In this document: positions 1 to 8,976 of the stretch, piece after piece | How the letters are laid out: each line of letters begins with the position of its first letter | Position numbering within the stretch: position 1 is the stretch's first letter | From: Acidobacteriota bacterium | Lineage (GTDB): Bacteria > Acidobacteriota > Terriglobia > Acidiferrales > UBA7541 | Length of the DNA: 64,000 bases | Assembly: GCA_013289825.1 (NCBI GenBank) | Contig: JABCZF010000001.1 | Span: 1 to 64,000, forward strand | Direction of reading: 5' to 3' | The notes under the pieces: generated by a model | Seen by the model: the letters and a program-made list of their open reading frames with translations, nothing else | The model's database searches: none | Told to the model about the DNA's origin: nothing | Program-made: the position numbers and the translations under genes

Positions 1-383
1 CAGGACCGATCGTACACGGAGACTTGCGCTTCGAAGGCGGCTTGGCGGCGGGCTTAAGTATAGCGAAACTATCGCCCAGGCCTACGGCGGTGATGTCCGT
101 GAACGATCTTACCGCCGTAGGCGTCATCAAGGGATTACTCAGAGGGGGCTGCCGCGTGCCGGAAGATATATCTGTCACGGGATTCGACAACACACGCTTG
201 GCAGAATATAGCAATCCTTCCCTGACCACGGTGGATATCCATCGGGATATGCTGGGCGAGATGGCGGCCAACGCGCTGCATGAACTTTCCTGCTCCGCCA
301 ATCCGCAGGGACGGGAATACGAGATTCCCGCCGAACTTATTTTGCGAGATTCTTCAGGGCCCGCTCCCTCGGAACAGTCCTAA
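1..383 (+). CDS. LacI/PurR-family transcriptional regulator, C-terminal part (5' cut by window edge)
   Basis: Only the C-terminal half of the periplasmic-binding-protein-like effector domain is visible. The reading frame is open upstream of the TTG used by the ORF track, so that start is artificial and the gene begins outside the window. The motifs 'PTAVMSVNDLTAVGVIKGL', 'VPEDISVTGFDN' and 'NPSLTTVDIH' are typical of LacI-family sugar-responsive repressors (N-D-xxA-G helix, P-D-D-I-S-V-x-G-F-D strand, final T-T-V core). The DNA-binding domain is not in the window. A galactoside cluster lies ~12 kb downstream, so control of sugar genes is plausible, but the target is unknown. Confidence 0.9.
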   Translation, partial: GPIVHGDLRFEGGLAAGLSIAKLSPRPTAVMSVNDLTAVGVIKGLLRGGCRVPEDISVTGFDNTRLAEYSNPSLTTVDIHRDMLGEMAANALHELSCSANPQGREYEIPAELILRDSSGPAPSEQS

Positions 384-527
384 TCGAGCTCCAGGCACTT
401 GCGGCGTCGCACGACGCAATTTGCCGGCTGCGCTTGCTGAAAATTCGCAGCGCGGTTAGTCTTTCGAACAGCTTCGCCACGATGCTAGCATGCCGAGACC
501 GAACAATCGCGGCGGGGACATTCAAGA

Positions 528-3500
528 ATGGCGCGCCGAAAAGACCTAGAACAGCCTTTTTCACGGCGCGCCTTCCTCGGGAGGATGCGCTGGGCGCCGC
601 TCCTTTTTTTGCCAGCGCCTCTGCAGGCGCGCGCGTTCGGGTCCTTACTCCGGGAGTCTCCGGGCGACGGTAACCCTTCTCTCGACTTTGCTGATCTTCG
701 TGTAACACCGCACTATCCGACGAACTCCCCGCTCGATGCTGTTCTCGAGAAAGTCACTCCCGGCACGGATGCATTTGTCACGGAGAAATACGCTTTTGAA
801 ATCCTGCGTCTGCTCGACGAATGGAGCCGCGGCCTTAAGGCCGGGCCACCCGCTTCCCGCGTCTTGGCGAAATTTCTGGACGCTTCGCTCGAAGCGTGCT
901 CGCTGGTTCCCAGCCAGCAAACGAGCCTTCGCTCCGGAAATGGGATTGACGTCTTTCGCAAAAGATTTCGAACCGACGTCGCCTTGGGCCGCGAGCGCTT
1001 TCTCGAGGAGATGGACAGATACCTGGCCTCCATGCCGCGTCTGGACACAGCTGAATTCGAAATTACCAGGATCGAGGAGATGGCCGGGTCTTCGCCGCTG
1101 GTGCGCGTGGAGATTCGCTATGACCTAGTGGGAACGGGAATAGACGCAACCCGCGAGCAGCGTGTCGGACAATGGCTGACGCAGTGGTCGCGCGATGCCC
1201 GAAACGGATGGCAAGTTCGCCGATGGGAGGCCACCCAGGAAACCTTCAGCCGGGCGCGGGGGCCTATATTCCTCGATATTACTTCGCGAGCGCTTGGCCA
1301 AACCGAGTCTTACAAACAGCAGCTGCTGCACGGCGTTGATTACTGGCGCACCGTTTTGGACGGAGCCGCGGGCATCGACATCTACGGCAACAACGGTTTG
1401 GCGGTGGGAGACATCGACAACGACGGACTGGATGACCTGTACATCTGTCAGCCCCCCGGACTGCCGAACCGTCTGTACCACAATCGCGGGGATGGCACGT
1501 TTGAGGATGTGACGGAGAAGGCGGGAGTAGGCGTGCTGGATGGCACAGCTTCGGCGCTATTCGCGGATTTTCGGAACCAGGGGATCCAGGATCTGCTCGT
1601 GGTTTGTGGCAGCGGGCCGCTGCTGTTCCTGAACCAAGAGAATGGAAAGTTTCGACTGAAACGCGATGCCTTCCAGTTTCGACAGCCTCCGCAGGGGACC
1701 TTCACGCACGCGGCCGTAGCCGACTACGACCGCGACGGGCTTCTCGACATTTATTTCTGCTTATACAGCTACTACCTGGGTCTGGACCAGTATCACTATC
1801 CGGCTCCTTATTTCGATGCACGCAATGGGCCTCCCAACTTCCTGCTTCACAACGAGGGGAACGCAACTTTTCAGGATCGCACGGAGGCGGCGGGATTGAA
1901 CGTGGATAACGACCGCTTTAGTTTCGCATGCGCCTGGGGTGACTACAACTCCGACGGCGCGCCAGACTTGTATGTGGCCAATGACTTCGGACGGAACAAC
2001 CTGTACCGCAACAACGGCGACGGAAAATTCGCCGCAGTCTCCGCGGAAGCGGGCGTCGAGGACGTGGGGGCCGGGATGAGCGCGTGCTGGTTCGATTTCG
2101 ACAACGACGGCAACCAGGACGTATACGTTGCAAACATGTGGTCCCCCGCCGGCATGCGCGTTTCCGAACAAAAGAATTTTCATGAGCAGGAGCCGGAGGC
2201 TATTCGCGGGCTTTATCGCCGACATGCGCGCGGCAATTCCTTATATCGAAATCAGGCGAATGGAAAATTTCAAAACGTAAGCGTTGAAGCGGGAGTTGAT
2301 GTGGGCCGGTGGGCGTGGTGCTCGGACGCTTGGGATTTTGACCACGACGGCTACCCGGACCTGTACGTCGCGAATGGCTATATCTCAGGGCCCAGGACGC
2401 CTGAGCACGATCCACACGACGTGGCGAGCTTCTTCTGGCGGCAGGTCGTGGCGAATTCACCCGAGACTCCAACGCCGTCAGTGAATTACGAGCTGGGGTG
2501 GAACGCTATCAATGAGTTGATCCGATCGGACGCCTCTTGGAATGGCTATGAGAGAAACGTTTTCTACGTGAATAACCACGACGGCACGTTTTCCGACGTC
2601 TCGGGCATTTCTCGATTGGACTTTCCCGACGATAGCCGATCCTTCGCGCTCGCCGACCTCGACCACGACGGGCGTTTGGAAGTGGTTCTGAAAAACCGGA
2701 GTGGGCCGCAACTCCGGATTTTGCGCAACGCCATGAAGGATATTGGCAACTCCATCGCCATCCGATTGCGCGGAATAAAAAGCAACCGCGATGCCATCGG
2801 CGCCCGGGTAACCGTCGAAGTCGAACGACATCGACAGACCAAGTATCTGCAAGCTGGCTCTGGATTTCTCTCTCAGCACACCAAGGAGCTCTTCTTTGGT
2901 GTCGGGAAAACGCCAGGCGCCGTCGGCGCCACGATCCGCTGGCCCAGCGGGCTGACTCAGGTCTTCGAACATCTGCCGGTAAACCGTCGAATCGAGATTG
3001 CGGAAGGCTCCGAGGATTTTCTAGCCAAGCCGTTTCCGGTTGCACCTGCGTCTTACGCTCAAGCGGGCGACGCCGAAAAACCGGAGACGTGGCCTTCGTC
3101 GATCGAGACCTGGCTCATCGAGCCCTTGAGCGCACCGGAGTTTTCCTTGCCCGACCTGGCGGGAAATAGGCGGGACCTTCGGTCGTTTCGAGGCGGTTTC
3201 CTGCTGCTCAGCTTTTGGGCGACGGCTTCGCCGGCTTGTGGCCAGCAGCTGCGCGTTTTCGAGAAGGGCCAGGCAGCTCTCGCTCGAAACGGTCTGCGCA
3301 TTTTGGCCCTCAACGTCGACGATCCTGGCGATGTGGCCGCGGTTCGAGCATTTGTCGCGAAGGAAGGGTGGTCCTTCCCGATCCTGCTGGGCACGCAAGA
3401 AGTGACCGGCGTCTACAATATTGTTTATCGCCACCTTTTTGACCGTCGCAGGGATCTTGCTCTCCCCACATCGTTTCTAGTAGATGGCAGCGGCATGATC

Positions 3501-4379
3501 GTCAAAGTCTATCAAGGGCCAGTCGACCCGGAACGGCTCGCCGAAGATCTAAAATCAGTTCCGGAGAATGCCGCCGACCGTATGCGGAGAGCGCTTCCCT
3601 TCGAAGGCCGACTGTATGTAGACGAGTTTCAACGCAACGACTTTACCTATGGCGTCGCGATGTTTCAGCGCGGCTACCTGGACGAAGCGGCGGCGTCTTT
3701 CCTGCTGGTCATCGCGGCCAAGCCGCAGGAACCGGAAGCTTATTACAATCTGGGAACCCTGTACCTCCGGAAAAACGCCCTGCCGGACGCGCGGCGGTAT
3801 CTCCAGCAGGCGGTGGAGCTCCGTCCAGAGTATCCGGAAGCCTGGAACAATCTTGGAATGGTCGCCGGGCAGGAAGGCCAGATGGATGAGGCCATCCACA
3901 ATTTTCAACAGGCCTTATCCGAGAAGCCCAACTATGTCATTGCGCTGCTGAATCTCGGAAACCTTTATCGACGGCAGGGAGCGCTAGAAGAGGCGGAAAA
4001 GCTTCTGAGCCGCGCGCACGACCTGGAGCCTGACAATCCGGAGACGAACTACAGCTTAGGAATGCTCTACGCGCGGCAAGATCAACTCGAGCGCGCCTCA
4101 AACTTCTTGGAAAGGGCGGTGAACTTACGCCCGGATTATCCCGACGCGCTCAACAACCTGGGGGTCCTGTTCGTCCGCGAACAACGCTACTCCGAAGCCA
4201 AGGAAAGATTCGAGACTTCGATCCGCGTGGCCCCGAACTTTGACCAGGCCTATCTGAATCTGGCCCGCTTGTACGTCCTTTTGAAGGACAAAGAGAAGGC
4301 CAGAGAGGTCTTACTGGCGCTACTCCGCCAGCAGCCGCAGCACAAGTTGGCTCAACAGGCGCTGGAGATGCTAAATTGA
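528..4379 (+). CDS. Exported CRTAC1-family protein: FG-GAP/VCBS + ASPIC/UnbV + redoxin + TPR fusion
   Basis: A 1283-residue multidomain protein of unknown function. The N-terminus carries a twin-arginine-like export signal ('SRRAFLGRM' followed by a hydrophobic stretch). Residues ~280-735 hold FG-GAP/VCBS repeats with calcium-type loops such as 'DIDNDGLDD' and 'DFDNDGNQD'. Residues ~740-826 are an ASPIC/UnbV domain ('SNRDAIGARV', then 'IRWPSG'). Residues ~868-1008 are a thioredoxin-fold AhpC/TSA-redoxin domain, and residues ~1028-1281 are about seven TPRs. The redoxin active-site loop reads 'FWATASPACGQQ': the first cysteine of the usual CxxC is missing and only one remains, so classical dithiol chemistry is unlikely. 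It heads a same-strand run with the TPR gene 43 bp downstream. The ATG is preceded by a weak 'GGGGA'. The fold assignments are firm; the role is not known. Confidence 0.9.
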   Translation: MARRKDLEQPFSRRAFLGRMRWAPLLFLPAPLQARAFGSLLRESPGDGNPSLDFADLRVTPHYPTNSPLDAVLEKVTPGTDAFVTEKYAFEILRLLDEWSRGLKAGPPASRVLAKFLDASLEACSLVPSQQTSLRSGNGIDVFRKRFRTDVALGRERFLEEMDRYLASMPRLDTAEFEITRIEEMAGSSPLVRVEIRYDLVGTGIDATREQRVGQWLTQWSRDARNGWQVRRWEATQETFSRARGPIFLDITSRALGQTESYKQQLLHGVDYWRTVLDGAAGIDIYGNNGLAVGDIDNDGLDDLYICQPPGLPNRLYHNRGDGTFEDVTEKAGVGVLDGTASALFADFRNQGIQDLLVVCGSGPLLFLNQENGKFRLKRDAFQFRQPPQGTFTHAAVADYDRDGLLDIYFCLYSYYLGLDQYHYPAPYFDARNGPPNFLLHNEGNATFQDRTEAAGLNVDNDRFSFACAWGDYNSDGAPDLYVANDFGRNNLYRNNGDGKFAAVSAEAGVEDVGAGMSACWFDFDNDGNQDVYVANMWSPAGMRVSEQKNFHEQEPEAIRGLYRRHARGNSLYRNQANGKFQNVSVEAGVDVGRWAWCSDAWDFDHDGYPDLYVANGYISGPRTPEHDPHDVASFFWRQVVANSPETPTPSVNYELGWNAINELIRSDASWNGYERNVFYVNNHDGTFSDVSGISRLDFPDDSRSFALADLDHDGRLEVVLKNRSGPQLRILRNAMKDIGNSIAIRLRGIKSNRDAIGARVTVEVERHRQTKYLQAGSGFLSQHTKELFFGVGKTPGAVGATIRWPSGLTQVFEHLPVNRRIEIAEGSEDFLAKPFPVAPASYAQAGDAEKPETWPSSIETWLIEPLSAPEFSLPDLAGNRRDLRSFRGGFLLLSFWATASPACGQQLRVFEKGQAALARNGLRILALNVDDPGDVAAVRAFVAKEGWSFPILLGTQEVTGVYNIVYRHLFDRRRDLALPTSFLVDGSGMIVKVYQGPVDPERLAEDLKSVPENAADRMRRALPFEGRLYVDEFQRNDFTYGVAMFQRGYLDEAAASFLLVIAAKPQEPEAYYNLGTLYLRKNALPDARRYLQQAVELRPEYPEAWNNLGMVAGQEGQMDEAIHNFQQALSEKPNYVIALLNLGNLYRRQGALEEAEKLLSRAHDLEPDNPETNYSLGMLYARQDQLERASNFLERAVNLRPDYPDALNNLGVLFVREQRYSEAKERFETSIRVAPNFDQAYLNLARLYVLLKDKEKAREVLLALLRQQPQHKLAQQALEMLN

Positions 4380-4422
4380 CCGTCGAAGCTCGATTAGAAC
4401 GCACTCGGAGGAAAGTTCGGAA

Positions 4423-6975
4423 ATGTTTAGCGGCACGTCACTTGAGCGTCCATCGAAGAGCGCAGGGAGCTGGCCGCGAGCCTGGCGAATCCTTGCGCTG
4501 ATGGTGCTTCTGTTTTCCGCTGAAGGATTTCCGCAGCAAACCGTCCCCCACCGCGGTAATGCTCGGCAACCCTCGAAGATTTCGCCCCTTCTCGAGGAAG
4601 CCGAAGAACTGCTTCGCCGCGGTTCCGTCGATGAGGCCAAGAACAAGATACACGCAGAACTCGAGCGGAACCCTTCCAGCGTCGAGGGCTACGACCTGTT
4701 GGGGATTGTTTACACCGATGAAAAGGACTACCCCAACGCCCTCGAGGCTTTCCAGCAGGCGCTCAAGCTTGAACCCAACTCCACCAGGGCGCTCAACAAC
4801 CTCGGGAACCTATACGTCACCGAGAATAAGCTCGATCTGGCGGAGAAAGAATTCAGGAAGGTCTTGCGCCTGGAGCCAGGCAATCGCGATGGAAACTATA
4901 ACCTGGGCCTGGTCCTGATGGCCAAGGGTTCAACGCTAACGGCTATTTCTCACTTTCAGCGCGTCCACCCTCCAGACATCGCCACTCGCTCTAACTTGAT
5001 CCGCGCTTGCCTCCGGGCCGGCCGAACCGCGGAAGGGTTGAAGCTCGCCAGCGATCTTTCCGCACAAAATAAAGACGACGTGCAATTGCATTTCACGCTC
5101 GGCGTGTTGCTGGCCTCGGAAAAACAGTACCGGGGGGCTCAACTCGAACTAGAACAGGCGAACGCGCTACAGCCGGAAACGCTGGAGATTCTCTACAACC
5201 TCGGCCAGGCTTATCTTCGGACTGCTGAATACCCGAAAGCGGAACTGGTGTTGCTTCGCGCGCTGAAACTGAAATCCGACTCCCCCGAAACGCTCTATTT
5301 GCTGGCGCAAGTCTATCAGGAGCAGAACAGGTCGGTGGATGCTTTGGACTTGCTGGTGGCCGCCCATAAGCTCGCTCCTCTGAATACGGACATCATTTTT
5401 CTTCTGGCGCGCGTCAGTATGACCCAGAATTATTTCGAAGACGCCATCCCTCTTCTCGAATCAGGCTTGAAGATCGCTCCGGAACGAGCCGATCTCCGCG
5501 CTGCCCTGGGCGAGAGCTATTTCATGTCGGGCAAAGCGGAAAAGGCCATCGAGGAGTTCAAAGCGCTCGTCGAAGTAGACCCCTCGGCACGCTCCTATGC
5601 CTTCCTGGGTCTCTCGTACCGGCATCTTGGACAATTCGATGAAGCCAGGAAGTACTTTGAAGCGGGCCTCAAACAAGACCCTCACAACGCTTCCTGCCTT
5701 TTCAACATGGGCTATATCGAGGAGCGCCAGGGAAATCATGCGCGGGCCGAGGAGTTTTTCGAGGCGGCCTTGCACGCAAACCCCAATCTTTCCGAAGCGA
5801 TGTTGGAATTGGCGAATCTACGAATCGCGAGCAAAAAATTCCAGGAGGCAGCGGACCTCTTGCGGCGATACGTCAAAGTGAGCCGCGAGCCTGCTGCGGG
5901 CTACTACAAGCTGGCCATGGTGGAGAGAAGCCTCCATCAGTTGGACGCGGCACAGAGGGATTTGCGTGTATTTCAGACGCTCTCGAAAAATGCTCCTGCG
6001 GGTCCCTACCCGTATCAGCATCTTTTCGACTACGTGGACAACCGCTCAAGCCTTTCCAGTCAGGACCGCACGCAACTCGACCTGACGCAGCTGACCGAAG
6101 AGGTCAGCAAACATCCGGACCAGCCTCAGAACCTCTATCTGCTCGCGGAAACCTACCTGAAACTTGGAAAACCCGACGAAGCCCGCAAGACCATCGTACA
6201 ACTCGATCAGTTGAGCGCGGGCGACTACCGGACGCAGACCGGAGTGGGTGTACTTCTGGCGCGTTATCGTTTCTACGACGACGCCGTCCAGCATTTCGAG
6301 ACCGCCTTGAGCGCAAATCCCGACTCGGATGACGTGAAATTCGACTTGGCCGATGCCTACTTCCGCAAAGGCGCCTATGCTCAGGCGCTCGAAGCCGCCA
6401 GGCAAGTTTCAGCGCCGGGCCAGCAGGACGGCTCCTTTTTGGCTTTGCTCGGAGATATCTACGCGCACCTTGGCGATACTCCGCGAGCTTCGCAAATTTT
6501 CCGGGACGCGATCAACCGAAACCCTGACAACGATCAGCACTACCTCTCACTCGCTCTGGTGCAGTTGCGCGAGAATAATGCCGGCGGTGCGGGAGAGACG
6601 TTACGGAAGGGCCTGGCGCGAATTCCCGGCTCCGGAAAAATCTTCTGGGGCTTGGGACTTGTCTCCGTCCTGGAGGGTAAGACTCCCGAGGCAGAAGCGC
6701 ATCTCGAACACGCCGTGGATCTGCTTCCGGAATGGCCCGGAAGTTATTCGACACTGGGCGTTTTTTATTATCAAACCGGAGAGTTCGCCAAGGCACGGGA
6801 AGTGTTGAATCGCTTCAAAGGCAGCACTGCCGCCGGCGGCTTTGACCTAGATCGCATCGAAGAGGCCTTGTCCCGAGCACCCGAGGTGCCCTCGACCATT
6901 CGCGAACCCATGCCGATGGCTGCCCGGTTGCAGCTGCTGCAGCTGGCGCTATCGCTGGCCGACCGCACACTTTAG
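4423..6975 (+). CDS. Large exported TPR-repeat protein
   Basis: An 850-residue protein made almost entirely of tetratricopeptide repeats (roughly residues 50-780), with units such as 'YDLLGIVYTDEKDYPNALEAF' and 'NLGNLYVTENKLDLAEKEF'. The N-terminus has a hydrophobic Sec-type signal ('ILALMVLLFSAEGFPQQ'). A good Shine-Dalgarno 'GGAGGAA' sits about 10 bases before the ATG, only 43 bp after the preceding CRTAC1 fusion, so the two are probably co-transcribed. TPR arrays are protein-binding scaffolds. The neighbourhood suggests this one works with the CRTAC1 proteins in the envelope, but no partner can be named. No enzymatic domain was seen. Confidence 0.88.
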   Translation: MFSGTSLERPSKSAGSWPRAWRILALMVLLFSAEGFPQQTVPHRGNARQPSKISPLLEEAEELLRRGSVDEAKNKIHAELERNPSSVEGYDLLGIVYTDEKDYPNALEAFQQALKLEPNSTRALNNLGNLYVTENKLDLAEKEFRKVLRLEPGNRDGNYNLGLVLMAKGSTLTAISHFQRVHPPDIATRSNLIRACLRAGRTAEGLKLASDLSAQNKDDVQLHFTLGVLLASEKQYRGAQLELEQANALQPETLEILYNLGQAYLRTAEYPKAELVLLRALKLKSDSPETLYLLAQVYQEQNRSVDALDLLVAAHKLAPLNTDIIFLLARVSMTQNYFEDAIPLLESGLKIAPERADLRAALGESYFMSGKAEKAIEEFKALVEVDPSARSYAFLGLSYRHLGQFDEARKYFEAGLKQDPHNASCLFNMGYIEERQGNHARAEEFFEAALHANPNLSEAMLELANLRIASKKFQEAADLLRRYVKVSREPAAGYYKLAMVERSLHQLDAAQRDLRVFQTLSKNAPAGPYPYQHLFDYVDNRSSLSSQDRTQLDLTQLTEEVSKHPDQPQNLYLLAETYLKLGKPDEARKTIVQLDQLSAGDYRTQTGVGVLLARYRFYDDAVQHFETALSANPDSDDVKFDLADAYFRKGAYAQALEAARQVSAPGQQDGSFLALLGDIYAHLGDTPRASQIFRDAINRNPDNDQHYLSLALVQLRENNAGGAGETLRKGLARIPGSGKIFWGLGLVSVLEGKTPEAEAHLEHAVDLLPEWPGSYSTLGVFYYQTGEFAKAREVLNRFKGSTAAGGFDLDRIEEALSRAPEVPSTIREPMPMAARLQLLQLALSLADRTL

Positions 6976-7031
6976 AATTTCCGGCGGAAACTTGCGGTTG
7001 AACGCGTGCATAACCGGGGCTAGAATGCGTT

Positions 7032-7039
7032 AAGCGCTT
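7032..7039. promoter_or_regulatory. AAGCGCTT palindrome upstream of a CRTAC1 gene (possible LacI-type operator)
   Basis: A perfect 8-base palindrome of the A-A-G-C-G-C-T-T kind that many LacI-family proteins bind, 65 bp before the ATG at 7104. A longer version lies between GH97 and galK. It is supported only by palindromy and position. Confidence 0.2.
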
Positions 7040-7103
7040 CATCAATGTTCGGAGCGTGATAGCCCGCTGCTGACAGCACGAACACTTTCGAGACCAGCTT
7101 GGA

Positions 7104-8885
7104 ATGCGGAAAAAACCGGAGGCAGGCAGGCGACGGTTCCTCGTAAGCGTGTGGAGCGCAATCCTGGCGCTGACCGCGGCGCTGGTCGTTATCTTCCATC
7201 AGCAGGCCCTTGCTCGGCAAACGCCTAAAGCGCAGGACTCTCGCATCAGCGTCCGGTATACCGACGTCCGAAAAGACGCCGGAATCACTTTTCTCGAAGA
7301 CTCCACGCAGAGCGAAGAAAAGTATTATCTCGAGACCATGGGCACCGGGGTCGCTTGGCTGGACTACGACCAGGACGGCTTGATGGATCTGTTCTTCGTG
7401 CAATCCGGCGAAACCGACGCTTACAAGCCGCCCCATCCCTTGCGTTCCGAGCTTTACCACAATAATGGCGACGGCACCTTCACCGACGTCACCGAAAAAG
7501 CTGGCCTCGGAGGTGCCGGACATTACGGTCAAGGAGTCGCCGTCGGAGATTTCGACAATGACGGCTACCCCGATCTGTACGTCACCGGCTATGGCCGCGC
7601 CATTCTCTACCACAACAACGGCGATGGAACCTTCACGAATGTCACCGCCAAGGCCGGTGTAGCCGATGAAGGCGGATGGTCCACCAGCGCAGGATGGTTT
7701 GACTACGATAAGGACGGCTGGCTCGACCTGCTCGTGACCAATTACATCGAGTGGACGCCCAAAACGAACCTGTGGTGCGGAGAACGCCGCCCCGGCTATC
7801 GTTCTTACTGCAATCCGGGCAATTACAAGGGGCAGAAGACCAAGCTCTACCACAACAATCACGACGGTACCTTCACCGACGTAAGCGATTCTTCCGGCGT
7901 TGGCAAGCCCGAATCCAAAGGCATGGGCGTGGTCCTGGCGGACTTCAATAACGACGGCTGGCCAGACATCGCCATCGCCAACGACACCTGGCCCAATTTT
8001 CTGTTCCTCAACAAACACGATGGGACCTTCGAGGATGTCTCGCTTGTTTCCGGTTTGGCCGCCAGCGAAGATGGCCGTTACGAGGCGGGCATGGGCATCG
8101 ATGCCGCGGACGTGGACGGCGACGGCTGGCTGGATGTCTACATCACTCACCTGGATTTCGAATTGAATCGTCTCTATCACAACAATCGCGATGGAACGTT
8201 TGATGACTATACCTATCGCTCCGGCATCGGCAACAAGGCCATCCTGCTCAGCGGCGTATCCATGAAGTTTCTCGATTACGACAACGACGGCTGGAACGAT
8301 ATCGTCCAATTGAACGGCGCCATGCTGGACAACGTCCAGCTCTATCACAGCGAAGTCTCCTACAAGGAGCCTTTGCTCATGTTCCGCAATTTAGGAAAGG
8401 GCCAGTTCGAAAAAGCTTCAGACTCTCTCGGTCCTGACTTCCTGCGGCCTGTCGCCGGCCGCGGCATCGCTACCGCTGATTACGACAATGACGGCGACAT
8501 CGACATCGCCATCAATAACCGGGGCGATTATCCCGAACTCCTCCGCAACGATGGAGGAAATCTTAACCACTGGCTGGAAGTTCTGCTCATCGGCACGCGT
8601 TCGAATCGCGATGGCATCGGCGCTTCGTTAAAGTTAACTTCCGAAGGGTTCGTGCACGTCGAACAGTCCAAAGGGGGCATGAGCTATATGTCGGCAAGCG
8701 ATCCAAGAATCTTCTTTGGCCTCGGCAGACGCACCAAAATTGAATCCCTGGAGATTACCTGGCCCAGCGGGCAAGTGGACAAGCTGACGAGTCTCGCCGT
8801 CGATAGAATCATCGCCGTAAAAGAAGGCACAGGAATTGTTGCGCGTTCGTTTCCCAAGATAAGGCCAAAGGCGGCAAGCCAATGA
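7104..8885 (+). CDS. Exported CRTAC1-family FG-GAP/ASPIC-UnbV protein
   Basis: 593 residues. The N-terminus has an arginine-rich export signal ('GRRRFLVSVW' then a hydrophobic helix ending near 'QQALA'), compatible with Tat. Residues ~80-480 are FG-GAP/VCBS blades with many 'DYDNDG' or 'DFDNDG' calcium-type loops and the recurrent phrase 'LYHNNGDGTFTDVT'. Residues ~497-570 form the ASPIC/UnbV domain ('SNRDGIGASL', 'FFGLGRRTKIESLEITWPSG'). It is the third gene of a same-strand run, 128 bp after the TPR gene. The family is named after human cartilage acidic protein 1; bacterial function is unestablished. The long minus-strand ORF over this gene is a shadow of the repetitive GAC/GGC codons. Confidence 0.9.
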   Translation: MRKKPEAGRRRFLVSVWSAILALTAALVVIFHQQALARQTPKAQDSRISVRYTDVRKDAGITFLEDSTQSEEKYYLETMGTGVAWLDYDQDGLMDLFFVQSGETDAYKPPHPLRSELYHNNGDGTFTDVTEKAGLGGAGHYGQGVAVGDFDNDGYPDLYVTGYGRAILYHNNGDGTFTNVTAKAGVADEGGWSTSAGWFDYDKDGWLDLLVTNYIEWTPKTNLWCGERRPGYRSYCNPGNYKGQKTKLYHNNHDGTFTDVSDSSGVGKPESKGMGVVLADFNNDGWPDIAIANDTWPNFLFLNKHDGTFEDVSLVSGLAASEDGRYEAGMGIDAADVDGDGWLDVYITHLDFELNRLYHNNRDGTFDDYTYRSGIGNKAILLSGVSMKFLDYDNDGWNDIVQLNGAMLDNVQLYHSEVSYKEPLLMFRNLGKGQFEKASDSLGPDFLRPVAGRGIATADYDNDGDIDIAINNRGDYPELLRNDGGNLNHWLEVLLIGTRSNRDGIGASLKLTSEGFVHVEQSKGGMSYMSASDPRIFFGLGRRTKIESLEITWPSGQVDKLTSLAVDRIIAVKEGTGIVARSFPKIRPKAASQ

Positions 8886-8976
8886 GAGCACGGAACTCCA
8901 TCGATCTGGCAGAAATGCATTGCTGCTCGCCCAATTTTTCGCCGCGGCAATCTCCCGTCTGGGCAGATCCAAGGCC

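Noticed and set aside
7020-8348. 442-residue minus-strand ORF over the CRTAC1 gene at 7104
   Set aside because: Same antisense effect of the FG-GAP repeats; no recognisable domain or sensible start.
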